Source: Syngnathus acus
Taxonomy: Eukaryota; Chordata; Actinopteri; Syngnathiformes; Syngnathidae
Assembly: GCF_901709675.1 (NCBI RefSeq)
Contig: NC_051107.1
Location: forward strand, 6,636,001-6,700,000
DNA length: 64,000 bases
Reading direction: 5' to 3'
Shown here one piece after another: positions 1-15,088 of the stretch. Every line of letters starts with the position of its first letter. Positions within the stretch are counted from its first letter, which is position 1. Both the position numbers and the translations under genes were made by a program. The notes under the pieces are model-generated. The model was not told where the DNA came from, did not search any database, and worked only from the letters and a program-made list of their open reading frames with translations.

Positions 1-670
1 CCCAGAAGACATTCGACTCTTGATCACGTGACTCGGACGGACATATTTGACTTGGACTGGCTGACTGACGCCCCATCGTAAGCCTTGGACGCATGACACT
101 TGCTCCTCCCTTGGTCAGTTCCACGGAGCGTGTCGTCGCCGCCGCCTCCGCCGGTGCCTGCAGGCTCTCCGGTTCAGATTGTACCTCAGTCAGTATGCAC
201 CCCCCCGAGGAGAGCCCCACCGCCAACGCCACCAAAACCCAGGCGAACAAGTTAGTAGAGGCAGGGCTCGGGCTCGCGACTAGCGCCCATCTGCGCCCCC
301 TGGACTCGGCTTGCCAGCATGGCTCCGCCCACTTTGCCCTGAGCGCCTTCCTCTTGGCAGACAAGCGTGTTTGCGTGTGGAATGAGGCCTTGCTGCGCTG
401 CATGCCTCTCAGCAACATCTCTGATCTCCTCGCTGGACGTCTGCCGGCTCACGCTGTTTCCTTCCTCTCGATTCTTTGATTGCTTCTCTTGCTCACGACT
501 AACAGCGTTTCGTTGTTCATTTTGTTTTCACTTTTCAATGACTTCACTGGTTCTTTGATCTCAAACACCGTATTTTAGGTCGCACGACCTGACCTGACAT
601 GTTTTGGCTTGTACTTCCGCCTTTTGATCTGATCTGACCGCCACCTTCGCTTTCCGAATGCTCCGTGCAG
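1..670. other. No gene seen; probably flnc intron
   Basis: I find no filamin-repeat exon or other recognisable coding sequence here. The next downstream flnc exon starts at 671 behind a good acceptor and opens with a codon split after its first base, so earlier flnc exons (actin-binding domain, repeats 1 and 2) lie outside the window. The stretch is therefore most likely intronic. The open frames in it resemble nothing I know. Confidence 0.6.
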
Positions 671-3600
671 CCTGCAACCCCAACGCCTGCAGGGCGTCTG
701 GCCGCGGTCTGCAGCCCAAAGGTCTGAGGGTGAAGGAAGTTGCTGACTTCAAAGTGGACACCCGAGGCGCTGGAAGCGGCGAGCTCCGAGTAGCGGTGAA
801 AGGACCGAGTGAGAACCTTCACTCCACAGTCACACGTCTCTGAAAGCGACTTGGCTGCCATTAAGCACTGCACTTGCTCACTGCAGAGGGACTGGAGGAG
901 CCAGTGAAGGTGGTGGAGGTGGACGGCGGCCGCTTCGAGTGTAACTACTACCCGATTGCGACAGGAAGTTACAGCGTCACCATCGCTTGGGGGGGTCACA
1001 GCATCCCGCGCAGGTGGATCGATCGCCAACGGGTTGCCGACGGCAACGAGTGGACTCTTTTTCAAATTCTATGTGTCGGTGCCTTCAGTCCCTTTGAAGT
1101 CTACGTGAGCGAGGAGGCGGGCCCTCAGAAGGTGCGGGCCTGGGGTCCTGGTCTGGAGACGGGTATGGTGGGAAAGAGCGCCGACTTTGTGGTGGAGGCC
1201 ATCGGGACAGAGGTGGGAACACTAGGTACGTCGTCCTCGTACCTCATCCTGGCCAAGAGGGAGAAGGAAGGCATGGCTGAGCGAGAATGACATTTTCTTG
1301 TTGCGCTTCAGGCTTCTCCATCGAGGGTCCGTCTCAAGCCAAGATCGAGTGCGACGACAAAGGGGACGGCTCCTGCGACGTCAGGTACTGGCCCACCGAG
1401 CCTGGCGACTACGCCGTCCATGTCATTTGTGACGACGAGGACGTGAAGGACAGCCCCTTCGTAGCGCACGTCCTGCCTGCCGCCGTGGACCTTCACCCAG
1501 AAAAGGTGACACCGGCAGCAACTGTTCCGCCAAGGTTTTGGCCGGCTCAACCCACCGTTGACTCTTCCCCAGGTGAGGTGTTACGGGCCGGGCCTGGAAC
1601 CCGTTGGCTGCATCATCGACAAAGCGGCGGATTTCACCATCGATGTCGGAGGAGCCGGCAGAGGCCAGCTGAGGCTCTACGCTCAGGTGAGGACTTGCTC
1701 TGTTTGAACGTTTTTCCTTGGGACTGAACTAGAATTGACTGGACTTGTTGCAAGCACTCCACCATTTCCTGTCCCCGCAGGACGCTGAAGGTTGCCCTAT
1801 AGACGTTGAGATCAGGGACAATGGCGACGAGAGCTTCTTTTGCGTTTACGTCCCCGCCAAGCCCATCAAGCACACCATCGTCGTAACGTGGGCTGAGGTC
1901 AACGTTCCAAACAGTCCCTTCAGGGTACCGTCGTCCGTCGCCTTCTCTCGTCACCAAGAAAGGGAATTGAAAACTTTTGGACCTCCTTCCTGAGCGGACG
2001 TATGTGTTTGTGAGCAGGTGAGCATCGGAGAGGGCAGCCATCCGCACAAGGTGAAGGTTTTGGGTCCCGGCGTGGAGAGAAGCGGACTGAAGGCCACCGA
2101 GCCCACCTACTTCACCGTGGACTGCGGCGAGGCGGGACAAGGTGAGCTGCCGCCGCCGCCGCCGCCGCCGCTTCATCATCCTTTCTTCCGGGTCTCGGCT
2201 GAGCTTGCCGCTCCCTCACACCAGGGGACGTCAGCATCGGCATCAAGTGCGCACCCGGTGCGGTCGGGCCCGCCGAGGCCGGCATCGACTTCGACATCAT
2301 CAAGAATGACAACGACACGTTCACGGTCAAGTACACGCCGCCGGCCCCGGGCCACTACAGCGTCATGGTGCTGTTTGCCGACCAGGTGAGATGGCCAAAA
2401 GGGTAACCCGCAAAGCACCTTAGCCGCTGGAATGACGTCTTTCCTTGTTGAACCAGGAAATTCCAATCAGCCCCTTCAGGATCAAAGTGGATCCTTCTCA
2501 CGATGCTGCCAAAGTCAAAGCAGAAGGACCCGGACTCAACAAATTGGGTCAGCTAATATGAAGGACACTTGAGCAATGTTGATGTTTTTCTGGAACGCTC
2601 GCCCTGACCACTCGGATGCGTTCTTCCGGCGAAGGCGTCGAAGCGGGAAAGCCGACGCACTTCACCATCTACGCCAAAGGAGCCGGCAAAGCTCAGCCCG
2701 AGGTCCACTTTGGAGGCGCCGATAAAGTGCCGGACTTTGAGATCATCGACAACCACGACTACTCGTACACGGTCCGCTACACCGCCAACGAGCAGGTGAG
2801 TTTGTCGCCGGCCGGCGCTGCGAGCCTACACGTGTCTGTCTGTCTGTCACTCACCTTGTTGTTGTCGTCGTCCTTCAGGGAAGTTTGGCCATCACTGTCC
2901 TCCACGGGGGTGACGCCATTCCCAAAAGTCCCTTTCACGTCCAAGTGGCTCCACCTCTGGATCTCAGCAAGGTCCAAGTTCACGGCCTGGAGAACAGTCA
3001 GTGAAGCTTTTTGTCGACAAAAGTAGTGCTTTGCCGCCACAGTGTCAAATCAAGGCTTTTGCGTCAATCAGAGGTGGAGGTCGGAAAAGATCAGGAGTTC
3101 AGCATCGGTACTTCGGGTGCCGGCGGCCAGGGCCGAGTGGACGTGAAGATCGTTTCGCCGTCTCGCCGACCCGTTCCGTACAAGCTGGAGTCCGGTGCGG
3201 GCAACCACATTCATTCGGTCAGCTACACGCCGCCGGAAGAGGGGCTGTACACCGTGGAAATCAGCTACGACGAGAACCCCGTCCCGGGAGGTCCCTTGTC
3301 GGTGGAGGGCATCTTAGCCCCCGATCCCTCCAAGGTGAGTTCCTCCTCCTCTTCCTCTTTTCTTTCGCTTCTGCGGGTCACAGCAGGAGCCTTCTTTGCT
3401 GCTGTGGCAGGTGCGAGCCTACGGTCCAGGTCTGGAGGGAGGCGCGGTGGGCAAAGCGGCCCCCTTTGCCATCGATACAAAGGGAGCGGGCAGCGGCGGT
3501 TTAGGCCTGACGGTGGAGGGTCCCTGCGAGGCCAAGATCGAATGCCAGGACAACGGCGACGGCTCCTGCTCCGTGTCCTACTTGCCCACCGAGCCGGGCG

Positions 3601-6600
3601 AGTACAACATCAACATCCTGTTTGCCGAGCAGCACGTCCCGGGCTCCCCCTTCAAGGCCGCCGTCCGCTCGGCCTTCCATCCGAGCAAGGTGACGGCCCG
3701 CGGGCCCGGTTTGGAGCGGGGGAAAGCCCACCAGGCCGGCTCCTTCCTGGTGGACTGCTCCCAAGCCGGAGAGGCGGAGCTCACCGTCGAGATCGTTTCC
3801 GAGAAGGGCTCCAAAGCTGAAGTTCACGTGGAGAACAACCAGGACGGAACCTACTCCATCACCTACATCCCGCAGTCTCACGGTGTGCACACCCTCACCA
3901 TCAAGTACGGAGGACACCTGGTGCCAAAGTTTCCCGCACGTCTGCAGGTGGACGCGGCCCTTGACCTCAGTGGCGTCAAGGTTTACGGACCCGGCGTGGA
4001 AGCCAGGGGTGAGGGAGTGCAAATTCTCGCCGAAGGACTGACTTTTGAAGTGGACCTTTCTTCTCTTCTTGTCCCTCTTCTCCCGACTAGGAGTCCTGAG
4101 AGAAGTCACCACACACTTCACGGTGGATGTCCGAAGTATATACCAGAGCGCCGGCGGCCATGTCAAAGCATACATTTCGAATCCGTCGGGCGCCACCACA
4201 GACGCCTACGTGACGGACAAGGCCGATGGCACGTACCGCGTGGACTACACGCCTTTCGAGGATGGTCAGTGACAAATTCTCCTGCTCATTGGACTCCTGA
4301 AGTTATTCCGAATCGAACGCAAATGTCTCGGCAGGTTTGCACGTCATCGAGGTGATGTTGGACGACGATCCCCTCCCCAATAGTCCGTTCAGGGTGTCCG
4401 CGAGCGAGGGTTGCGATCCCAGTCGAGTCCGAGCCTACGGGCCGGGCCTGGAAGAGGCTCTGGTGAACAATCGCAACCCATTTACTGTCGAGACCAGGTA
4501 ACCCAACTCCGAGGTTTCGCAAACTATTATGTCCAACTCGTATGTTTCCGTCTTCTTCTTCAGGGGTGCCGGCACCGGGGGTCTCGGCCTGGCCATCGAG
4601 GGTCCGTCGGAGGCCAAGATGTCCTGCAAGGACAACAAAGATGGCAGCTGTAGCGTGGAGTACATTCCCTTCACTTGTGGAGACTATGACGTCAACATCA
4701 CCTTTGGGGGGCTTCCCGTTCCAGGTGCCGTCAGACCGCCCGCTTCTTTGAAGAGAACTGAACTCACCGCGCCTCATTTCAGGAAGTCCATTTCGAGTCC
4801 CGGCGCGAGAGGTGGTGGATCCCACCAAAGTGCGCTGTTCCGGACCCGGGCTTGGAAGCGCCGTCCGTGCTCATGTCTTTCAAACCTTTACTGTTGACAG
4901 CAGCAAGGCCGGCGCAGCCCCCTTGGAGGTCCAGATCTTTGGGCCGACAGGTGATGAATGTGGGGGGGTGGTTTTGGTCAACATGTCTTGAAGATGAGCT
5001 GGTGGCTCGTACAGGTGCCACTGAGCCCGTCAGCGTTTTGGACAACGGTGACGGGACGCGCACGGTCAATTACACCCCCAGCAGCGATGGTGCGTACACT
5101 ATCTGCATCAAATACGCCCAGCAGGAGGTTCCTCAAAGGTGAGGAACGCTCACATCGGTCACCACTTGATCCTCTCTTGCATGATTGCGATTGTGGCAAC
5201 GTTTCCCCTTCAGTCCATTCAAGATCAAGACCCTGCCGGCTCACGATGCCAGCAAGGTCCGTGCCAGCGGTCCCGGTCTGAATTCATCAGGCGTTCCCGC
5301 CAGTCTCCCAGTGGAGTTCACCATCGACGCCAGAGATGCCGGGGAGGGACTGCTGACGGTTCAGATCCTGGTGCGTGTCACAAAGCGCACCGCCGAGGCA
5401 GCCAGCGAGCTTCGGCCGGCCGAGCATTTGCACGCAAACAATGACCCTGTCCGTGTGACCTCCTGTGCCGCCGCCGGCTGCAGGGTCCTGACGGCTGCGA
5501 GCACCAGGCTGCCGTCTTTGTGCAGGACTGGCACACGCATGTCTGGGAATCTCTTATAGCCAAGAGAACCATCCCGTTCTCCATTTTTAAGAGAGCCTGT
5601 GTAAGGCCGACAGCACACGCCTTCCCTTTGCCTTCCCTTCCCTTCCCTTCCCTTCCCTTCCCTTCCCTTCCCTTCCCTTCCCTTCCCTTCCCTTCCCTTC
5701 CCTTCCCTTCCCTTCCCTTCCCTTCCGCCGTCCACTTCCACCTTGCATCATCTCATCCTGTCTGCCTCGTTCATGAAGCAAATTGTATGACGCGTTCCCG
5801 GGATCATCAGCTAACGTTCTCCATTTGTCTTCAACTTAACGTAATCTTCTTCACCTTGCTGCCACCACTGGTCTCAAACGGGAGTGCTGAGATCTGCTCA
5901 TTTCAGAAGGATGCTTGACTTTAGGAGCAAAGCAAAGTGGCCTTCTTCCCCCTTTTCGCTGTTCTCCACCTTCTGGTTGCTCTTTTCTTGCTCTTCCCAA
6001 GGAAAAGACAAAAGCTTGAATGTTTGGGCAGTTTGCAGACCTGTGGTGGGAAGCGGTGGCTGCGTCCGTCACACTTTGATTTTTCTGACCCCTTGGACGT
6101 GTCTTCAGGATCCCGAGGCCAAGCCCAAGAAGGCCAACATCAGGGACAACCGCGACGGGACCTACACGGTGTCCTACGTCCCGGACATGGCGGGCCGCTA
6201 CACCATCACCATCAAGTACGGCGGCGACGAGATACCGTACTCGCCGTACCGCATCCACGCTGCGCCCAGCGGCGATGCCAGCAAGTGTCTGGTCACAGGT
6301 CAGGCGGGCCCTTCTTCCCGGTCCCTGTCCTTTATTCATTTTTGGTCCTAAGAGCCATCTCGTTTTCTTCTAGTGTCAATCGGAGGACACGGACCAGGTG
6401 AGCGTTACCTCTTGCGTTTGCTGCGCCCCGCTCGCTTCTCGAGACAGCTAGCGCTAGCTCGACTTGTAATCTGTCCCACGGCCAAACTCGGAACCGGCTT
6501 TACTCGTCTTTGATCATTCTGAGCGAAGAGTTGATCTGAGCCCGTGTGCCAGGGTCCGGGGTGGGTCCCACCATCCACATCGGAGAGGAGACGGTGATCA

Positions 6601-9600
6601 CGGTGGATGCGAAGGCTGCCGGGAAAGGCAAGGTCACCTGTAAGGTGTCCACACCGGACGGGGCAGAACTGGACGTGGACGTGGTGGAAAATGCAGACGG
6701 CACATTTGACATTTACTACACGGCGCCCCAACCCGGGAAGTACGTCATCACCATCCGCTTTGGAGGAGAGCACATTCCCAACAGTCCCTTCCACGTACTG
6801 GTGAGCTCAACATCCTGCGGCAGGCGTGCTCGCTCGCTCGCTCGCTCACTTGCTCGCTCACTCGTTCGCTCGCGGCATGACTGGCCGCTAAAGTGGCTCC
6901 ATTGTGCTCACCCACACCAACCAGATGTCCACAGTTGTTTGACTCCGCCCCTCCAGGCGACCGACGACCCGACGATCCCCGCCGACGGGACGGAGGCCGC
7001 CGCGCTCCGGCCCTTCTGCTTGGTCATTCCCTTCACTGTCCAGACTGGAGAAATCACAGGTGAGCCCGCTTTTAGACTCTCTGGCGAGCGGAACGGCGCT
7101 GACGCCATGTCGCGCAGGTGAAGTGCGAATGGCGTCCGGTCGCACGGCCCGCCCGCACATCGCAGACAACAAAGACGGCACCGTCACCGTCAAGTACTCG
7201 CCAACTGAGCGGGGCCTGCACGAGATGGACATCAAGTACAACGGCCAGCATATCCCAGGTAGGCCCAGCAGGCCGATCAAGACCGCCCTCAGAAGCAGGC
7301 ACCTCAATCAGACAAATCCCCGACTCGCCTTTCCTGCAGGAAGTCCGCTTCAGTTCTTCGTGGATGCCATCAATAGCGCTCACGTGACGGCGTACGGCCC
7401 CGGCTTGAGCCACGGCGTGGTCCACTCACCGGCGACCTTCACCATCGCCACCAAGGACGCCGGAGAAGGTAAGACGACGGCGGCGGCCAAACGTTTCTTC
7501 GACTCCTTTCGGCGACAGACACGAACGAGTATGACGCGGATGAAAAAGTGTTGCGGGACCTCCGCAGGCGGTTTGTCACTGGCAGTGGAAGGACCGTCCA
7601 AAGCCGAGATCAGCTGCAAGGACAACAAAGACGGCACCTGCACCGTGTCCTACTTGCCCACGGTGCCCGGCGACTACGTCATCATTGTCAAGTTTGACGA
7701 GCAACACATTGCCGGCAGCCCGTTCGGCGCCAAGATCACCGGTAGGCGCGCCTCTTTGGCCCTCCTTTCTCCTGGTTCTGAAGCTGGAGAGTGGCTGTGC
7801 CCAGGCGATGACCCTCACGCCACGTCTCAGCTCAACGTCGGCACGGCCACAGACGTCTCCTTGAGGATCATGGAGACGGACCTGGCCAGTCTGACGGCGA
7901 GCATTCGAGCACCGTCGGGAAGCCAAGAGGCGTGCCTGCTCAAGAGACTTCCCAACAGACACATCGGTGGGTGCGCTGACAACTTTGACAACCTGCCCGA
8001 ATGCAAATCAGAGACTTTGCAATCTTTCTGCAGGCATCTCCTTCACGCCAAAGGAAGTCGGCGAGCACGTGGTGAGCGTGAAGAAGGGCGGCACGCACGT
8101 GACCAACAGCCCCTTTAAGATCACGGTGGCGCAGTCGGAGATCGGCGATGCCAGCAAGGTGAAAGTGTTGGGGGCGGGGCTGCTGGAGGGCCGCACCTCG
8201 GAGGTGGCCCACTTCATCGTCGACACCAGGACTGCCGGTGCGTTGAGATGCGCCCGCTCGGCGCCCGCACTGGCTAAGCGGATGCGTACGTCGCCGCAGG
8301 TTACGGCGGTCTCGGTCTGTCCATCGAGGGTCCCAGCAAGGTGGACATCAACTGCAAGGACGTGGAGGACGGCACGTGTCGCGTCACTTACTGTCCCGGC
8401 GAGCCTGGCAACTACATCATCAACATCAAGTTTGCCGACCAGCACGTCTCCGGTACGTACGCCTTTGAGCTCGGGAGCCATGGCCTGCTCTGTTTTTGAT
8501 GAGTCGTGCGCTTCCGCGGCCACAGGAAGTCCCTTCACCGTCAAAGTGTTTGGCGAGGGCAGGATGAAGGAGACCATCACCAGGAAGCGGCAGGCACCCG
8601 CCATCGCCACCGTGGGAGGCACATGTGACCTCAACCTGAAGATCCCAGGTCACTTGTGCTCTTTTATTGTTTTGATTTGACACTCTCTCATCCTATCTGG
8701 CTGCATCGGCAGGCAACTGGTTCCAGATGGTTTCGGCGCAGGAGCGGGTGACGCGCACCTTCACGCGCAGCAGCCACACCTACACGCGCACCGAACGCAC
8801 CGAGATCAGCAAGACGCGTGGCGGCGAGACCAAGCGAGAAGTCCGCGTGGAGGAGAGCACGCAGGTCGGAGACCCCTTTCGGGACGTCTTTGGAGACTTC
8901 ATGGGGCGGGAGAGTCTGAGCGGCTTTGGCGGAAAGTCTCCACCGCACGACGGTACGTGGGGGTCGGTGCCCAGACCACCAGTGATAAAAGAAAACCCCG
9001 ACGTAGCCTCCGGCGAGTCCTCTGAGCTTTCCCTCCCTCAGGCGAGCACCAGGAGATGGCGGCTCAGGTGACGAGTCCGGGCGGCAAGTGCGAAGATGCC
9101 GAGATCATCCGCGGTGAGGACAGCACGTACAGCGTCCGCTTCGTACCGCAGGAGATGGGCGCGCACGTCGTGGACGTCAAATACCGTGGCCAACACGTTC
9201 CCGGGAGCCCCTTCCAGTTCACCGTGGGCCCCCTGGGAGAGGGCGGGGCCCACAAGGTGCGGGCGGGCGGCACGGGGCTGGAGCGAGCCGTGGCCGGCAT
9301 TCCGGCCGAGTTCAGCATCTGGACCAGGGAGGCGGGAGCGGGCGGGCTCTCCATTGCGGTGGAGGGGCCCAGCAAGGCCGAAATTGCCTTTGAGGACCGC
9401 AAGGACGGTTCCTGCGGTGTCTCCTACGTGGTCCAGGAGCCAGGTGAGAGCCGCCCGCGTCCTGTCGAGCGCAAAACTTCCCAAGTCGCTCATCTGCTTC
9501 TCTCCCGCCCGCCAGGAGACTACGAGGTCTCCATCAAGTTCAACGACGAGCATGTCCCAGACTCCCCCTTCGCGGTCCCCGTGGCCAGCTTGTCAGACGG

Positions 9601-11140
9601 CGCCCGCCGCCTCACCATCACCAGCCTTCAGGTGGGATGCGGTTCAGCTCAGCCCAACTTTTGCGCCGCTCGGAAGCATCTCGGCCCACATTGTTTGCGA
9701 GACGGTCTTTAGCGCGGGGCTGGCGTCCTTCCTCCAGGACTCCGGACTGAAGGTGAACCAAGAAGCCTCGTTTGCAGTGCGGCTGAACGGCGCTCGCGGC
9801 GTCATTGACGCCAAAATGAATGCGCCCTCCGGAGCCACGCAGGAATGTTTGATCAGCCAGCTGGACGGCGGTAACAAGTCTGACCGTGCCTTCAGAGTTT
9901 TTATCAGATCCCAAAAAATGAGCGTGTGTCTCTCTGCAGATCAGTACGCCATTACCTTCGTACCCAAAGAGAACGGCGTCCACTCCATCGAGGTCCGCTT
10001 CGGTGGCAGCCACGTGCCGGGAAGCCCTTTCAAGATTCGCGTGGGGGAGCCCGGTCAGACAGGAGACCCCAGCAAGGTGTCGGCTTCCGGGTCGGGCCTG
10101 GAAAGCGGGACCACGGGTGAGTCGACTCGTCGCTTGTCCCACTGGAGTCTGCTTGATGGCGTGCGTGCCTTGTAGGGGTGGCGTCAGAGTTCACGGTGAA
10201 CACGTCGAACGCCGGCGGTGGAGCTCTGTCTGTGACCATTGACGGACCCTCTAAAGTCCAGATGAGCTGCCAGGAATGTGCAGAAGGCTACCTGGTGTCC
10301 TACACCCCCATGGCTCCCGGGAGCTACCTGATCTCCATCAAGTATGCGGGAGCCAAGCACATTGTCGGCAGTCCCTTCAAGGCCAAAGTCTCTGGTAGGC
10401 CAGACACCTTCACACCACTTCACTCCAATTGTCCTCATTGTGTCGTTTGCATCCTCAGGCCCGAGCTTATGCGGCGGTCCCGGTCTTCACGAGAGCTCGT
10501 CTGTTCTGGTGGAAACCGTCACCAAGTCGTCTGGAATGGCCGGGGCCTTCGCTTCCCTGCCCAAATTCTCCTCAGATGCCAGCAAGGTGGTCTCCAAGGG
10601 GGCCGGCCTGTCCAAAGCCTTTGTGGGCCAAAAGAACTCCTTCATGGTGGATTGCAGCAAAGCAGGTGAGTGTCTGGTCCCGATGCTTCCAATTGTATCC
10701 TGATGATCCTTTTTGCCTCAATGTTTGAGTGTTCTATATATAGCATATTATTGTCCGAAAACATTTTCATGAGATATGGCAAAAAGGAAGAGGCCTTTTG
10801 AAATGAGCCCTGTGGAACTCAAGGGGCTCAAAATCATTGGAGCAGGCTCGGAGTGCACTGGGGGTTGATTTTTGGACTCGAGTAGAGACCGTCTTTTCCA
10901 TGAGAGTAGCAGAAAAAGACCTAGCGCTTGATGGTCTTTGATGTGTTTGCAGGAAGCAACATGTTAATGGTGGGGGTCCACGGTCCCAGGGCCCCGTGCG
11001 AGGAGGTCTACGTGAAGCACGCAGGCCACAGGATGTACAATGTGACGTACACGGTGAAAGAAGCAGGAAACTACATCCTCATGGTCAAGTGGGGCGACGC
11101 CCACATCCCCGGGAGTCCCTTTCACGTCACTGTACCATGA
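671..11140 (+). CDS. flnc: Filamin C, repeats 3-24 (5' end outside window)
   Basis: Filamin C is a large dimeric actin cross-linker of muscle Z-discs, costameres and intercalated discs. I place 38 exons: 671-808, 887-1013, 1089-1225, 1312-1505, 1573-1686, 1781-1924, 2018-2141, 2225-2385, 2457-2547, 2635-2795, 2879-2996, 3072-3334, 3411-4008, 4091-4264, 4335-4497, 4564-4724, 4783-4950, 5015-5138, 5214-5370, 6109-6298, 6374-6397, 6553-6800, 6957-7059, 7118-7258, 7340-7468, 7568-7741, 7805-7966, 8034-8237, 8300-8452, 8526-8648, 8713-8952, 9042-9443, 9516-9631, 9738-9870, 9940-10116, 10176-10394, 10459-10665, 10953-11140. They join in frame to about 2,215 residues, 22 Ig-like filamin repeats. Paralogue choice: exon 8713-8952 carries the filamin-C-specific insert in repeat 20 (begins [11 protein letters not shown]), and the tail reads [12 protein letters not shown] before repeat 24, the dimerisation repeat. 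Hinge 1 (6957-7059) is much shorter than in human. The actin-binding domain and repeats 1-2 are upstream of the window. Confidence 0.96.
5631..5726. repeat. (CCTTC)n pentanucleotide microsatellite
   Basis: About 19 uninterrupted copies of CCTTC lie in the 738-bp flnc intron between exons 5214-5370 and 6109-6298. The plus strand is a pure pyrimidine tract, so it is also a candidate for unusual DNA structure and for length polymorphism. Confidence 0.95.
6374..6397 (+). other. flnc: 24-bp flnc microexon in repeat 15
   Basis: An acceptor ending ttctag and a donor gtgagc bracket 24 bases encoding V-S-I-G-G-H-G-P. The segment corresponds to the VSIGGHG stretch of mammalian filamins. Including or skipping it keeps the frame (24 = 8 codons). 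As I recall, mammalian filamin A has an alternatively spliced 24-bp exon at the same place. Alternative use here is inference. Confidence 0.85.
6826..6873. repeat. Degenerate (GCTC)n microsatellite in flnc intron
   Basis: A run of imperfect GCTC/ACTC tetranucleotides immediately follows the exon ending at 6800, in the intron before the hinge-1 exon. Confidence 0.8.
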
Positions 11141-11342
11141 AAGTTGCTCTTCTTTAGACAAACAGTTTGCTAGAGTTGTGATAAAACTGTCTTTTTTTTT
11201 CTTTTTTTTTTCATCAACTTTTGTTTTCTCCACAAAGGTCTTGACAGACAGACAGGAAGTAACAAAGAAAGTCTTATTGTGGCTTTGTGAACACTATGAT
11301 CGTTTGATAAATTTCATAAAAATAATAAGTATTGATCATAAT

Positions 11343-11348
11343 AATAAA
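11343..11348 (+). promoter_or_regulatory. Poly(A) signal of flnc
   Basis: An AATAAA lies about 200 bases after the flnc stop codon, in AT-rich sequence and followed by a GT-rich stretch. It is the first canonical signal downstream of the gene, implying a 3' UTR of roughly 220 bases. Confidence 0.7.
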
Positions 11349-11365
11349 GGTTTGTACTTGTAAAG

Positions 11366-13780
<2,415 letters not shown>

Positions 13781-13979
13781 CGGGCGGGGGATACGATAAG
13801 GGATGTTTTTTAATATGAATCTTTATTTTATGATGTGCTTTTGTAAGTAAAGACTCCGATCCCGACAGGATGAAATATGTGGCATTTCTCCCGTGGTGCG
13901 TTGCTCCACAAGAATGAAATTAGGAGCCAATCAAGGGGCACAGCACACACAACTGAGAAAGTGGTGAAAATGATGCGTT

Positions 13980-14203
13980 ATCAAAGTCAAAGTCTGCTTT
14001 ATTGTCAATTTCTTCACACGCCAAGACACACAAAGAGATCGAAAGGACGTTCCCACTATCCCACGGTGACAAGACATAGTACACAATAGACATAGTAAGT
14101 AAACAACACCAAAAAAAACAAGAAGGCGCACACAATGAAGAAATAAGCGTGATGAATAGTGATCATAAATCAACAAATAAGACAATAAATAAGACGCCAG
14201 GAA
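13980..14203 (-). mobile_element. LINE 3' end fragment
   Basis: This stretch nearly matches 41061-41230, the 3'-terminal part of a LINE remnant on the minus strand: shared phrases include the caagacacacaaagagatc block and the atgaagaaataagcgtgatg block. It includes a ctttattgtcaattt motif typical of fish LINE tails. Only the noncoding tail remains, lying directly before the gypsy element. Confidence 0.7.
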
Positions 14204-15088
14204 GGTAGATGCTACTACTGCGGTGCGCAAGGACATATCCTCCCCCCCTGCCCGGTGAGGAAAAACCTGACGCTGAGCACCTGTTCCGTTGCCCAGCAGA
14301 AGGGTCGGTCGGGTCCTACCCACCGGCACAATTACTTGCCTAGGAAAGGACACTCGACTTGGGGTGTTAATCGACTCCGGGGCTGATGAGAGTTTGATTG
14401 ACTGGGCGTTTGCTCGGAGATTAGGGGTAAAGACTGAACCGCTGGATACGGCAGTGAAGGCCAAGGCGCTCAATGGACAAGCACTTTTTGATATTACCCA
14501 TGTGACCGAACCCCTCTCGCTGTCTTTTGGTAACCATCATGAGAAAGTGCGATTGCATGTCGTAACCTCCCCCATGAATCCGCTTATCCTCGGGTATCCT
14601 TGGCTAAAACGCCACAACCCAACCATGGATTGGGAGTCGGGGGAGATAAGGGGATGGGGACCCCATTGCCAAGTGTCATGTCTTGAACCTAACCCCCCGA
14701 TAAACCCTACACGTGGTTGTAACCCAATCTCTGTTTCTCCTGTCCCAGATCTGACCGGGGTTCCCCTGTGTTATCATCAACTCGCGGAGGTATTCAGCAA
14801 AGTAAAGGCTACCTCTCTACCGCCCCACCGTCCGTACGATTGCGGCATAGAGCTTTTGCCCGGCGCTACAATACCCAAGGGCAGGCTTTATTCCCTTTCG
14901 GCAGGCTCTAACCGAATATATTGACGCGTCGCTTAAAGCGGGTTTGATTAGACCATCATCGTCTCCTGCGGGGGCCGGTTTCTTTTTTGTGGGCAAGAAA
15001 GACGGTACCCTACGCCCCTGCATAGACTACAGTCCCCTCAATCAGATCACAATTAAGAACCGGTATCCCCTTCCGCTCATGTCAGCCG

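Noticed and set aside
5361-5918. Open frames made of repeated EGKGR or SLPFP units
   Set aside because: They are translations of the CCTTC microsatellite in a flnc intron.
671-11140. Naming the filamin flna or flnb
   Set aside because: The [11 protein letters not shown] insert in repeat 20 and the LVETVTKSS linker before repeat 24 are filamin C features.
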